DNA of 64,000 nt from Nitrospirillum sp034653275 (GCF_034653275.1 NZ_JAYEES010000003.1:1736001-1800000), one strand, 5' to 3'; positions 18,246 through 27,162 are shown, counted from the first letter of the stretch. The notes: generated from the sequence alone by a model not told the origin. Numbers and translations are program-made.

Positions 18246-19907
18246 ATGACGCGCTTCATTTTCATCACCGGCGGCGTGGTCTCTTCCTTGGGTAAGGGAC
18301 TGGCGTCGGCCGCTCTGGGTGCTTTGCTCCAGGCCCGTGGCTACAAGGTCCGCCTGCGCAAGCTCGACCCCTACCTGAACGTCGACCCCGGCACCATGAG
18401 CCCCTACCAGCATGGTGAGGTGTTCGTGACCGACGACGGTGCGGAGACCGACCTGGATCTGGGCCATTACGAGCGCTTCACCGGCGTCTCGGCCCGGCAG
18501 ACGGACAACATCACCACCGGCCGCATCTATTCCAACGTGATCGCCAAGGAGCGCCGCGGCGACTACCTGGGCGCCACCGTGCAGGTGATTCCCCACGTCA
18601 CCGACGCCATCAAGGAATTCATCCTGGGCGACGTGAAGGATGAGGACTTCATCCTGGGCGACGTGAAGGATGAGGACTTCATCCTGTGCGAGATCGGCGG
18701 CACCGTCGGCGACATCGAAAGCACCCCGTTCCTGGAGGCCATCCGCCAGCTGGGCAACGACCTGGGGCCGGAGCGGGCGTTGTTCATCCACCTGACCCTG
18801 CTGCCCTACATCCCGTCTGCGGGTGAGCTGAAGACCAAGCCCACCCAGCACTCGGTGAAGGAACTGCTGTCGGTCGGCATCCAGCCGTCCATCCTGCTGT
18901 GCCGCTCCGACCGTCCCATCCCGGAGAACGAGCGCCGCAAGATCGCCCTGTTCTGCAACATCCGGCAGGAGCGGGTGATCGCCGCCCTGGACGTGGACAC
19001 CATCTACCACGTGCCGGTCAGCTATCACGAGCAGGGCTTCGACGAGCAGGTGCTGCGCTACTTCGGCCTGCCGGCCGACGAGGCGCCGGACCTGACCCGC
19101 TGGAAGGAGATCGCCGCCCGTGTCCGCCAGCCGGAGGGCGAGGTCACCATCGCCGTGGTCGGCAAGTACACCAGCCTGCTGGACAGCTACAAGTCGCTGG
19201 CCGAGGCCCTGACGCACGGCGGCATCGCCAACAACGTCAAGGTCAAGCTGGATTGGATCGATAGCGAAATCTTCGAGGGCGGCGGCGCCGTGCAGCGGCT
19301 GGAGGGGGTGCACGGCATCCTGGTTCCCGGTGGCTTCGGCGAGCGTGGGTCCGAGGGCAAGATCCGCGCGGCCCAGTTCGCGCGCGAGCGCAACGTGCCC
19401 TATTTCGGCATCTGCTTCGGCATGCAGATGGCGGTGATCGAGGCCAGCCGCCACCTGGCGGGCCTGGAGGACGCGGGCTCGTCCGAGTTCGGCCACAAGT
19501 ACAAGCACCCGGTCGTCGGCCTGATGACCGAGTGGGTGCGCGGCAACGACACCGAGAAGCGCGGCGCCGAGGGCGACCTGGGCGGCACCATGCGGCTGGG
19601 CGCCTATCCCTGCCAGCTGCTGCCCGGCTCCAAGGTTGCGGAGGTCTATGGCGCCAACCATATCGAGGAGCGTCACCGCCACCGGTATGAGGTGAATATC
19701 ACCTACAAGGACCAGCTGGAGAAGGTGGGCCTGAAGTTCTCCGGCCTGTCGCCTGATGGCGAGCTGCCGGAGATCGTCGAGATCCCGTCGCACCCCTGGT
19801 TCATCGGCGTGCAGTTCCATCCGGAACTGAAGTCCAAACCGTTCGAGCCGCATCCGCTGTTCACCAGCTTCATCAGCGCCGCCATCGCGCAGAGCCGGCT
19901 GGTTTAA
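18246..19907 (+). CDS. pyrG: CTP synthase, with a 10-residue internal duplication
   Basis: Makes CTP from UTP, ATP and glutamine. The N-terminal amidoligase domain has the nucleotide loop GGVVSSLGKGL, and the C-terminal glutaminase domain has the nucleophile in GICFGMQMAV and the His/Glu pair in QFHPEL. The 553-aa length is about 10 residues more than close relatives. The excess is explained by a perfect 30-bp tandem repeat that doubles GDVKDEDFIL just before the conserved EIGGTVGDIES. The reading frame is intact, so the enzyme is probably functional. Confidence 0.96.
   Translation: MTRFIFITGGVVSSLGKGLASAALGALLQARGYKVRLRKLDPYLNVDPGTMSPYQHGEVFVTDDGAETDLDLGHYERFTGVSARQTDNITTGRIYSNVIAKERRGDYLGATVQVIPHVTDAIKEFILGDVKDEDFILGDVKDEDFILCEIGGTVGDIESTPFLEAIRQLGNDLGPERALFIHLTLLPYIPSAGELKTKPTQHSVKELLSVGIQPSILLCRSDRPIPENERRKIALFCNIRQERVIAALDVDTIYHVPVSYHEQGFDEQVLRYFGLPADEAPDLTRWKEIAARVRQPEGEVTIAVVGKYTSLLDSYKSLAEALTHGGIANNVKVKLDWIDSEIFEGGGAVQRLEGVHGILVPGGFGERGSEGKIRAAQFARERNVPYFGICFGMQMAVIEASRHLAGLEDAGSSEFGHKYKHPVVGLMTEWVRGNDTEKRGAEGDLGGTMRLGAYPCQLLPGSKVAEVYGANHIEERHRHRYEVNITYKDQLEKVGLKFSGLSPDGELPEIVEIPSHPWFIGVQFHPELKSKPFEPHPLFTSFISAAIAQSRLV
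18621..18680 (+). repeat. Perfect 2 x 30-bp tandem repeat inside pyrG
   Basis: Units 18621-18650 and 18651-18680 are identical, and the sequence after them starts as a third copy (ATCCTG) before diverging. Each unit encodes ILGDVKDEDF. The lack of any base difference points to a recent slippage duplication, or to an assembly artefact. Confidence 0.95.
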
Positions 19908-19958
19908 GCGGAAACGCCCGTGTAACCCTTGGCATGGACCTGGTTCCAGGCCAAGGGA

Positions 19959-20032
19959 GGCCGGCGACGGCCGGCCCGGACCGTGAGGTCCGTAAGCCAA
20001 GCCGGCGGACGCCGGCGCCCGGCGCCTGAGGG
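19959..20032 (+). repeat. Dispersed hairpin element, copy between pyrG and kdsA
   Basis: One of three related copies in the window (others at 30127-30211 on minus and 59420-59506 on plus). It has a first hairpin GGCCG-GCGA-CGGCC, a middle part here replaced by the hairpin CGGACC-GTGA-GGTCCG, the shared word AAGCCAAG, a hairpin GCCGGC-GGAC-GCCGGC and the shared tail GCCCGGCGCCTGAGGG. The stems differ between copies but stay paired. Confidence 0.75.
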
Positions 20033-20049
20033 CAACATAGAGTCCCATG

Positions 20050-20086
20050 GGGCCGCCGCGTCACGAGCGGCGGCCCTTTTGGTTTT
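20050..20086 (+). terminator. Terminator-like hairpin directly ahead of kdsA
   Basis: 9-bp stem GGGCCGCCG / CGGCGGCCC with a 9-nt loop, followed by TTTTGGTTTT. The T-run ends 2 bp before the kdsA ribosome-binding site (AGGAG), so it may terminate pyrG transcription or attenuate entry into kdsA. Confidence 0.75.
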
Positions 20087-20098
20087 AGGAGCTTACCC

Positions 20099-20938
20099 AT
20101 GACCGACATCCGCACCGTCTGCATCCGCGACCTGGACGTGGCCAACGACAAGCCCTTCATGCTGATCGCCGGCCCCTGCCAGCTGGAAAGCCGCGCGCAC
20201 GCGCTCGAGATGAGCCACGCCCTGGTGGAGATCACCGCCAAGCTGGGCATCGGCCTCGTCTACAAGACCAGCTTCGACAAGGCCAACCGCACGTCGGTCA
20301 GCACCGCGCGCGGCCTGGGCATGGAGAAGAGCCTGCCCATCCTGGCCGAGGTTCGGGAGAAGTTCGGCTGCCCCGTCCTGACCGACGTGCACACGGCGGA
20401 GCAGTGCGCCCCGGTGGCCGAGGTGGTGGACGTGCTGCAGATCCCGGCCTTCCTCTGCCGCCAGACCGACCTGCTGCTGGCGGCCGGCGAGACCGGCAAG
20501 GTCGTCAATGTGAAGAAGGGCCAGTTCCTGGCGCCCTGGGACATGAAGAACGTGGCGGCCAAGATCGCCTCCACCGGCAACGAGAACATCCTGTTGTGCG
20601 AGCGTGGCGCCAGCTTCGGGTACAACACCCTGGTCAGCGACATGCGCAGCCTGCCCATCATGGCGCAGACGGGCTATCCGGTGGTGATGGACGCCACCCA
20701 TTCCGTGCAGCAGCCGGGCGGGCAGGGCACCACCAGCGGCGGCCAGCGTGAGTTCGTGCCGGTGCTGGCCCGCGCCGCCCTGGCCGTGGGCGTGGCCGCC
20801 GTCTTCATGGAAACCCATGAGAACCCCGACTGCGCCCCCAGCGACGGCCCCAACATGGTGGTGCTGAAGCAGTTGCCCGCCCTGCTGGAAACCATGGTCG
20901 CCATCGACCGCATCGCCAAGGCCAACCCGATCTTCTGA
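20099..20938 (+). CDS. kdsA: 3-deoxy-8-phosphooctulonate (KDO-8-P) synthase
   Basis: Condenses phosphoenolpyruvate with arabinose 5-phosphate to give KDO-8-P for lipopolysaccharide. The 279-aa product has the PEP-binding AGPCQLES near residue 22, YKTSFDKANRTS near residue 58, TDVHT near residue 95, LLCERGASFGYNTLVSDMR near residue 178 and the DATHSVQQPG loop near residue 197. Clear AGGAG ribosome-binding site 8 bp before ATG. Order pyrG-kdsA-eno is common in proteobacteria; here a secreted ankyrin protein separates kdsA from eno. Confidence 0.96.
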   Translation: MTDIRTVCIRDLDVANDKPFMLIAGPCQLESRAHALEMSHALVEITAKLGIGLVYKTSFDKANRTSVSTARGLGMEKSLPILAEVREKFGCPVLTDVHTAEQCAPVAEVVDVLQIPAFLCRQTDLLLAAGETGKVVNVKKGQFLAPWDMKNVAAKIASTGNENILLCERGASFGYNTLVSDMRSLPIMAQTGYPVVMDATHSVQQPGGQGTTSGGQREFVPVLARAALAVGVAAVFMETHENPDCAPSDGPNMVVLKQLPALLETMVAIDRIAKANPIF

Positions 20939-20971
20939 TCGGCGGTTTTGGCCATCGCGTTTGAATGACCG

Positions 20972-21010
20972 ACACCGGCGGCGGGGCGACCTGCCGCCGG
21001 TGTTTCATTT
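20972..21010. terminator. Bidirectional terminator between kdsA and the DUF6438 gene
   Basis: Perfect 11-bp stem ACACCGGCGGC / GCCGCCGGTGT with a 10-nt loop, followed on plus by TTCATTT. It sits between the convergent gene ends. Confidence 0.75.
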
Positions 21011-22441
21011 GGAGGAATGCGCCGCCAACCAGCGCGCGGTGGCGGGCATGGCGTACAGCGTCGCCCGCTCGCTCAAGGTATGGCCATCCTCGTCGCGCCC
21101 CTCCGGGCTGGCGCCCGCCTGCAGCAGGCGTACCACGATAGCGTCGTTCCAAGTTGCGAAGACGGGCCCCAGGCCGCTCTCGTCCCGGATCGTGACATCG
21201 GCGCCGTTGGCCAGCAGTGTCTCCACCATGTCGAAATCGTCTGCCTCGAACAGTGGGGTGCGGCCCCGCCTGTCACAATGGTTGGGGTTGGCTCCCAAGG
21301 CCAGGAGCCGTTTGGCGGTGGCCAAGCGGGCGTCACGGGGTTTCCATCGGAATGTTTGAAGGGCGGCCAGCGCCGTCTGTCCACCGACTGACTGTCGGCT
21401 TGGCTCTGCCACTGTTACGGCATCGACGGGGATACCTGCCGCCACTGCGGCCTCCGCCAACGCTGGGTCACACCCGGCGCCCCAACGCGCGAATAAGTGG
21501 TTGGCCTCACCGGCGCGCAACCGGGCCAGCCAACCGGCGGCGGCCAGTCGTTGGAAAATCTGGGCGCGCCCTTCCTGTATCGCATCACGCAGCAAATCGA
21601 GGCCCAACAAGCTGTCTGACTGGCCGTCACGCCCCTTGGTGACAGTCTCCAGCGGCAGGCCGCGGTCAATCATGCCCAAGAGTGTTTCAGTGGGCGGCAC
21701 ATCCGGACCGTGCAGGGCGATGGCGGCAGCGGATACGGATGTGAAGTCGAACCCGGTGGCGGCCAGCCAGTCAATCAGCCCCGGCGCGCCATCGACCCAT
21801 CGGGCAGTATTGGCGACGCGGTCGACCTCATCCTCCAGCGTTCTGACCACGGCGGGCATACCCACCCGGGTTCCGGCATAATCCTCGACGTGCTTGGTGC
21901 CCCTGTCGGTTTCGAGGGTCAGGCTGTAGTTCGGCTCATCGGTGACCATGGCGACATAGCTGTCAGCCAGGTCGAAGAAATGCGCTTCCTCGAAGCGATG
22001 CGCCAGCGCCGCCACGGCCTCGGGCGGGACATGATCCTCCTGCCGGCCCGGTACGACCACATCGGGCGAGAAGAAGGGCGGACGGCGATAGACGGAGGTG
22101 GGAAAACGCTGGCCCGCCGGCAGGTCGCCGCCACCGTCGAAGACGACACGGCCCGATCCCTCGATCTGCACGCTGTATTGCGGGCAGCGCCCTATGCCGC
22201 ATCCCAGGCGGGTCAAGGTTACCCGCAGCTTGCTGGTGTCCTCGGCGGGAAGCGGCTGTGGCGGCTCGGGGGCCGCCCGCGCGGGTAAGCCCACCAGGGC
22301 CAGGAGCAATAGCCCGATCGTGCTGAACCGGTGGAGCGGATGCCCGCCGGCGCAAGCGGCCAGGGCCAGGCAGCCCTGCAGCTGTCTACGAAGCAGGTGG
22401 CGCGGGGCAGAGTAGGGCAAGGGGTTCTCCGCTTGCGGCAT
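21005..22441 (-). CDS. Secreted DUF6438 and ankyrin-repeat protein
   Basis: Exported protein of unknown role. A hydrophobic export segment lies near residues 40-57 (FSTIGLLLLALVGLPARA); the real start may be one of several positions upstream of it, and ATG 22441 gives 478 aa. Residues about 70-200 match the DUF6438 pattern, with VTLTRLGCGIGRCPQYSVQI (paired Cys) and VVFDG. The C-terminal half carries ankyrin-like repeats, best seen in AKRLLALGANPNHCDRRGRTPLF and VETLLANGADVTIRDESG. It is inserted between kdsA and eno on the opposite strand, which suggests an accessory gene. Domain calls are by eye. Confidence 0.75.
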   Translation of the reverse strand: MPQAENPLPYSAPRHLLRRQLQGCLALAACAGGHPLHRFSTIGLLLLALVGLPARAAPEPPQPLPAEDTSKLRVTLTRLGCGIGRCPQYSVQIEGSGRVVFDGGGDLPAGQRFPTSVYRRPPFFSPDVVVPGRQEDHVPPEAVAALAHRFEEAHFFDLADSYVAMVTDEPNYSLTLETDRGTKHVEDYAGTRVGMPAVVRTLEDEVDRVANTARWVDGAPGLIDWLAATGFDFTSVSAAAIALHGPDVPPTETLLGMIDRGLPLETVTKGRDGQSDSLLGLDLLRDAIQEGRAQIFQRLAAAGWLARLRAGEANHLFARWGAGCDPALAEAAVAAGIPVDAVTVAEPSRQSVGGQTALAALQTFRWKPRDARLATAKRLLALGANPNHCDRRGRTPLFEADDFDMVETLLANGADVTIRDESGLGPVFATWNDAIVVRLLQAGASPEGRDEDGHTLSERATLYAMPATARWLAAHSSK

Positions 22442-22669
22442 TCTTGCAATGACACTGCCATGGCGAGAGGGAGTTGTTCCAGTTTCGCTTTCGCGATAGG
22501 TGCGGTGTCGTCACGGCCGGTCGCCCCGACCACCCCACAACCGCAGCCTTCAAAACGTCATAGGCGATACCGCGCCTGCCGGTCTTGCCTGTGGCGGCCC
22601 CTAAAGGCTATGACGGGCACCGTCCCGCCACGACGCATCCGCCGTCACGACGCATAAAGGGAAGAACCC

Positions 22670-23950
22670 ATGTCCGCGATCATCGATATTCAGGGCCGCC
22701 AGATTCTCGACAGCCGGGGCAACCCGACCGTTGAGGTCGACGTTCGGCTGGAGTCCGGCGCCTTCGGCCGCGCCGCCGTGCCCTCCGGCGCCTCGACCGG
22801 TGCCCATGAGGCCGTTGAGCTGCGCGATGGCGACAAGAGCAAGTACCTGGGCAAGGGCGTGCTGAAGGCGGTCGAATTGATCAACAGCGAGATCTTCGAC
22901 ACCATCGGCGGCCTGGAATCCACCGACCAGGTGGCCATCGACACCGCCATGATCGAGCTGGACGGCACCCCCAACAAGGCCCGCCTGGGCGCCAACGCCA
23001 TCCTGGGCGTGTCGCTGGCCGTGGCCAAGGCGTCGGCGGCCGAGTTGGACCTGCCGCTGTACCGCTATGTCGGCGGCACCAACGCCCGCATCCTGCCCGT
23101 GCCGATGATGAACATCATCAACGGCGGCGCCCATGCCGACAACCCCATCGACATCCAGGAATTCATGGTGATGCCGGTGGGTGCCGAGAGCTGCGCCGAC
23201 GCCATCCGCATCGGCGCCGAGATCTTCCACGCCCTGAAGAAGAAGCTGAAGGACGCCGGCCACAACACCGCCGTGGGTGACGAGGGCGGCTTCGCCCCCA
23301 ACCTCGCCTCCACCGACGAGGCCCTGTCCTTCATCATGAAGGCCGTCGAGGCCGCCGGCTACACGCCGGGCGACGACGTGGTGCTGGCGCTGGACGCCGC
23401 CTCCACCGAGTTCTTCAAGGACGGCAAGTACGTGCTGGCCGGCGAGAACAAGACCCTGGATCCCGATGCCATGGTGCGCTACTGGACCGACCTGGTGGGC
23501 CGCTACCCCATCGTCAGCATCGAAGACGGCATGGCCGAGGACGACTGGGCCGGCTGGAAGGCCCTGACCGACGCCATCGGGTCCAAGGTGCAGCTGGTGG
23601 GCGACGATTTGTTCGTCACCAACCCGGCCCGCCTGTCCGACGGCATCAAGAAGGGGGTGGCCAACTCCATCCTGGTGAAGGTCAACCAGATCGGCAGCCT
23701 GACCGAAACGCTGGAGGCCGTGCGCATCGCCCAGAGCAACGGCTACACCGCCGTCATGTCGCACCGCTCGGGCGAGACCGAGGACGCCACCATCGCCGAC
23801 CTGGCCGTGGCCACCAACTGCGGCCAGATCAAGACCGGCTCGCTGTCGCGTTCCGACCGGATCGCCAAGTACAACCAGCTGATTCGTATCGAAGAGGCGC
23901 TGGACCTGGCGGCCGTGTTCCCGGGCCGCGGCGCGCTGAAGCGCGGCTGA
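22670..23950 (+). CDS. eno: Enolase
   Basis: Converts 2-phosphoglycerate to phosphoenolpyruvate; also a degradosome partner in many proteobacteria. Conserved pieces of the 426-aa product: ILDSRGNPTVEVDV at the N-terminus, SGASTGAHEAVELRD loop, GDEGGFAPNL, the metal ligands in SIEDGMAEDDW, catalytic Lys in VKVNQIG and the SHRSGETED loop. ATG 22670 follows a GAAGAACCC upstream stretch. A strong terminator follows. Confidence 0.97.
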   Translation: MSAIIDIQGRQILDSRGNPTVEVDVRLESGAFGRAAVPSGASTGAHEAVELRDGDKSKYLGKGVLKAVELINSEIFDTIGGLESTDQVAIDTAMIELDGTPNKARLGANAILGVSLAVAKASAAELDLPLYRYVGGTNARILPVPMMNIINGGAHADNPIDIQEFMVMPVGAESCADAIRIGAEIFHALKKKLKDAGHNTAVGDEGGFAPNLASTDEALSFIMKAVEAAGYTPGDDVVLALDAASTEFFKDGKYVLAGENKTLDPDAMVRYWTDLVGRYPIVSIEDGMAEDDWAGWKALTDAIGSKVQLVGDDLFVTNPARLSDGIKKGVANSILVKVNQIGSLTETLEAVRIAQSNGYTAVMSHRSGETEDATIADLAVATNCGQIKTGSLSRSDRIAKYNQLIRIEEALDLAAVFPGRGALKRG

Positions 23951-23993
23951 AACCGGGCATCGTTCCGGTATCGTCCGGAATAGGCGGAAAGTG

Positions 23994-24027
23994 GGGGTGG
24001 AGGCGCTGCTTCCACCCCTTTTTCTTT
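23994..24027 (+). terminator. Intrinsic terminator after eno
   Basis: 11-bp stem GGGGTGGAGGC / GCTTCCACCCC with one G-T pair and a 3-nt loop, followed by TTTTTCTTT. Very strong canonical form, 43 bp after the eno stop. Confidence 0.9.
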
Positions 24028-24137
24028 GTGAAGTCGTGTTTCAACGTTGACCGGCGGTTGGTATTCACGTGAATTAAATACGGCACACAGACTAGACGCC
24101 GCTTTCCATTTGACGGTTGCGGAACCCTTGTGGAACC

Positions 24138-24518
24138 ATGGCGCCCATGATTGGCGCCCGTTCTTTCCGTACCGCATTGAACCGCGCCCTACGCCAGGTG
24201 GTCGCACCGGTGGTGGGGGCGTCCGTTGTCGCATACTTCGCCTACCACACGGTGCAGGGCGAACGTGGGCTGATGGCGCTGACCCAGCTGCAGACCCAGG
24301 TGACCCAGGCCAAGGCCCAGCTGGACCAGGTTCGCGCGGAACGCGAGGCCATGGAGCGCCGCGCCCGCCTGCTGCACCCCGACAATCTGGACCCCGACAT
24401 GCTGGAGGAAGAGTCCCGCAAGGTGCTCGATTTCTCCCGTCCGGATGACCTTGTGATCCTTCTTCCGGGCAAGCCTGCCCCGCATGAAGATAAGGACGCA
24501 CCGGCGAAAACGCCGTAA
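24138..24518 (+). CDS. ftsB: Cell division protein FtsB / DivIC-type septum formation initiator
   Basis: Small bitopic divisome protein that links FtsL and FtsQ to septal peptidoglycan synthesis. The 126-aa product has one membrane span at about residues 18-35 (VVAPVVGASVVAYFAYH), a coiled coil at about 42-78 (LTQLQTQVTQAKAQLDQVRAERE), and a short acidic tail. ATG 24138 is chosen; ATG 24147 is an equal alternative, and the frame is open further upstream. The eno-ftsB-pdhA order is standard in alphaproteobacteria. Confidence 0.85.
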   Translation: MAPMIGARSFRTALNRALRQVVAPVVGASVVAYFAYHTVQGERGLMALTQLQTQVTQAKAQLDQVRAEREAMERRARLLHPDNLDPDMLEEESRKVLDFSRPDDLVILLPGKPAPHEDKDAPAKTP

Positions 24519-24534
24519 ACCGCTGATAATCCTT

Positions 24535-24559
24535 CGATTAACCAGAATTCTGTTAATCG
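24535..24559. promoter_or_regulatory. Palindrome upstream of the pdh cluster, candidate operator
   Basis: Near-perfect 25-bp palindrome: CGATTAA, one extra C, the fully self-complementary CAGAATTCTG, then TTAATCG. It lies in the AT-rich 207-bp gap before pdhA, about 165 bp upstream of its start. No family assignment is possible from sequence alone. Confidence 0.45.
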
Positions 24560-24725
24560 TAAATAATCCTTTTGAAGCAATGTTTTGCAGTGCACACTCC
24601 TTGCGCTGCGCTGCACTTGTGGTTAGCAGTGATGCCGTGCCGGCCGACCCGGCCCGGAATGCCCCCGGGGCTGCCCCCTAGGGAATTGCGACGCTAAACG
24701 CCCACGCTTGAGAAGGGAGACGCCA

Positions 24726-25739
24726 GTGGCCACGACCACGAGACGCCGTGCCAAGCCCGCTGAGAACGCAGCGCCGGAGCCGACCCAGGAGGAACTCCTC
24801 CACTACTACAAGGAGATGTTGCTGATCCGCCGCTTCGAGGAGAAGGCCGGTCAGCTGTACGGCATGGGCCTCATCGGCGGTTTCTGCCACCTCTACATCG
24901 GCCAGGAGGCCGTGGTGGTGGGCATGCAGGCGGCGCAGCTGCCGGGCGACAGCGTCATCACCAGCTACCGTGACCACGGCCACATGTTGGCCTGCGGCAT
25001 GGACGCCAAGGGCGTGATGGCGGAACTGACCGGGCGCGCGGGCGGCTATTCCAAGGGGAAGGGCGGCTCGATGCACATGTTCTCGCGCGAGAAGAACTTC
25101 TACGGCGGCCACGGCATCGTTGGCGCCCAGACGCCCATCGGCACGGGCCTGGCCTTCGCTCACAAGTACAAGAAGGACGGCTGCATCGACGTCTGCTACC
25201 TGGGTGACGGCGCCGTCAACCAGGGCCAGGTCTATGAGGCCTTCAACATGGCCGCCCTGTGGAAGCTTCCGGTGATCTACGTCATCGAGAACAACAAGTA
25301 CGCCATGGGCACCTCGCAGCAGCGCGCCTCGGCGGGTGAGCTGTACCTGCGCGGCAGCGCCTACGGCATCCCGGGCAAGCAGGTCAACGGCATGGACGTG
25401 CTGGAGGTCAAGAAGGCCGCCGACGAGGCCGTGGCCTACGTCCGTGGCGGCAACGGTCCCATGATCCTTGAGATGAAGACCTATCGCTACCGCGGCCACT
25501 CCATGTCCGATCCGGCCAAGTACCGCACGAAGGAAGAGGTCAACAAGATGCGGTCGGAATACGACTGCATCGACCATCTGAAGTCGCTGCTGTTCACCAA
25601 GGGCTACGCCGACGAGGAAAGCCTGAAGGTCATCGACCGCGATGTGAAGGCCGTCGTCACCGAGGCCGCCGACTTCGCGACCACCAGCCCCGAGCCGGAT
25701 GCGGCGGAGCTGTGGACCGATATCCTCGTCGAAGCCTGA
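24726..25739 (+). CDS. pdhA: Pyruvate dehydrogenase E1 component, alpha subunit
   Basis: With PdhB it decarboxylates pyruvate on thiamine diphosphate and passes the acetyl group to the E2 lipoyl arm. The 337-aa product shows the ThDP motif GDGAVNQGQVYEAFN followed by ENNKYAMGT, and the loop YRYRGHSMSDPAKYR that carries phosphorylation sites in eukaryotic homologues. The start is GTG at 24726, with AGAAGGGAG 8 bp upstream; a TTG six codons earlier is less likely. First gene of pdhA-pdhB-pdhC-lpdA. Confidence 0.95.
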   Translation: MATTTRRRAKPAENAAPEPTQEELLHYYKEMLLIRRFEEKAGQLYGMGLIGGFCHLYIGQEAVVVGMQAAQLPGDSVITSYRDHGHMLACGMDAKGVMAELTGRAGGYSKGKGGSMHMFSREKNFYGGHGIVGAQTPIGTGLAFAHKYKKDGCIDVCYLGDGAVNQGQVYEAFNMAALWKLPVIYVIENNKYAMGTSQQRASAGELYLRGSAYGIPGKQVNGMDVLEVKKAADEAVAYVRGGNGPMILEMKTYRYRGHSMSDPAKYRTKEEVNKMRSEYDCIDHLKSLLFTKGYADEESLKVIDRDVKAVVTEAADFATTSPEPDAAELWTDILVEA

Positions 25740-25761
25740 TCGCTGGCCGGAGAATAAGAAA

Positions 25762-27153
25762 ATGCCCATCGATATCCTGATGCCGGCCCTGTCCCCCACC
25801 ATGACCGAAGGCAAGCTGGCCAAGTGGGTGAAGAAGGAAGGCGACACGATCAAGGCCGGTGACGTCATCGCCGAGATCGAGACCGACAAGGCCACCATGG
25901 AAGTGGAAGCGGTCGACGAAGGCACGCTGGCCAAGATCCTGGTGCCGGAAGGCACCGAGAACGTGGCCGTGAACACCGCCATCGCCCTGCTGGCCGGCGA
26001 AGGCGAGAGCGCCAGCGACGTGAGCGCCGCCAAGGCCCCGGCCGAGGCCCCGAAGGCCGAAGCCGCCCCGGCGCCCAAGGAAGAGGCCAAGCCGGCGGCC
26101 GCCCCCGCCGCCCCGGCGGTGAAGGCCCCGGTGCCGCCGCCGCCGTCGGACGAGGACCGCTTCTTCAAGAACACCCAGACCATGACGGTGCGCGAGGCCC
26201 TGCGCGACGCCATGGCCGAGGAGATGCGCAAGGACGGTAGCGTCTTCGTCATGGGCGAGGAAGTGGCCGAGTACCAGGGCGCCTACAAGGTGACCCAGGG
26301 CCTGCTGCAGGAGTTCGGCCCCGACCGCGTGATCGACACCCCCATCACCGAGCACGGCTTCGCCGGCTTGGCGGTGGGTGCGGCGTTCGGCGGCCTGCGC
26401 CCGGTCGTGGAGTTCATGACCTTCAACTTCTCGATGCAGGCCATCGACCACATCATCAACTCCGCCGCCAAGACGCTGTACATGTCCGGCGGCCAGATGG
26501 GCTGCCCCATCGTGTTCCGTGGCCCCAACGGCGCCGCCGCCCGCGTGGCCGCGCAGCACAGCCAGGAATACAGCAGCTGGTACGCCCACATCCCCGGCCT
26601 GAAGGTGGTGTCGCCCTATAGCGCCGCCGACGCCAAGGGCCTGCTGAAGGCCGCCATCCGCGACCCGAACCCCGTGGTCTTCCTGGAAAACGAAATCCTG
26701 TACGGCCACAGCTTCGAGGTGCCGACCGATCCGGACTTCATCATCCCGATCGGCCGCGCCAAGGTCGAGCGCGCAGGCACGGACGTGACCATCACCGCCT
26801 TCTCGCTGCAGGTGGGCATGGCGCTCGCCGCCGCCGACAAGCTGGCGGAGCAGGGGATCAGCGCCGAGGTCATCAACCTGCGCAGCATCCGTCCCCTGGA
26901 CGTCCACACCATCGTGGAAAGCGTGAAGAAGACCAACCGCCTGGTCTCGGTGGAAGAGGGCTGGCCCTTCGCCGGCATCGGCGCGGAAATGTCCGCGGTG
27001 ATGATGGAACACGCCTTCGACTACCTGGATGCGCCCGTGGTGCGCGTGCACGGCAAGGACGTGCCCATGCCCTACGCCGCCAACCTGGAAAAGCTGGCCC
27101 TGCCGCAGGTGGATGACGTCGTCACCGCCGCCAAGGCCGTGCTGTACCGCTGA
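25762..27153 (+). CDS. pdhB: Pyruvate dehydrogenase E1 component, beta subunit, with N-terminal lipoyl domain
   Basis: Partner of PdhA. The 463-aa product is longer than a plain E1-beta because residues 1-80 form a lipoyl domain with the lipoylated Lys in EIETDKATMEVE. An Ala/Pro-rich linker (about 85-130) and the transketolase-like catalytic region follow (TVREALRDAMAEEM onward, with EYQGAYKVTQGL and ITEHGFAGLAVGAA). This architecture is typical of alphaproteobacteria. The lipoyl segment is nearly identical to that of PdhC. ATG 25762 has GGAGAATAAGAA upstream. Confidence 0.96.
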   Translation: MPIDILMPALSPTMTEGKLAKWVKKEGDTIKAGDVIAEIETDKATMEVEAVDEGTLAKILVPEGTENVAVNTAIALLAGEGESASDVSAAKAPAEAPKAEAAPAPKEEAKPAAAPAAPAVKAPVPPPPSDEDRFFKNTQTMTVREALRDAMAEEMRKDGSVFVMGEEVAEYQGAYKVTQGLLQEFGPDRVIDTPITEHGFAGLAVGAAFGGLRPVVEFMTFNFSMQAIDHIINSAAKTLYMSGGQMGCPIVFRGPNGAAARVAAQHSQEYSSWYAHIPGLKVVSPYSAADAKGLLKAAIRDPNPVVFLENEILYGHSFEVPTDPDFIIPIGRAKVERAGTDVTITAFSLQVGMALAAADKLAEQGISAEVINLRSIRPLDVHTIVESVKKTNRLVSVEEGWPFAGIGAEMSAVMMEHAFDYLDAPVVRVHGKDVPMPYAANLEKLALPQVDDVVTAAKAVLYR

Positions 27154-27162
27154 ACCGGCCGG

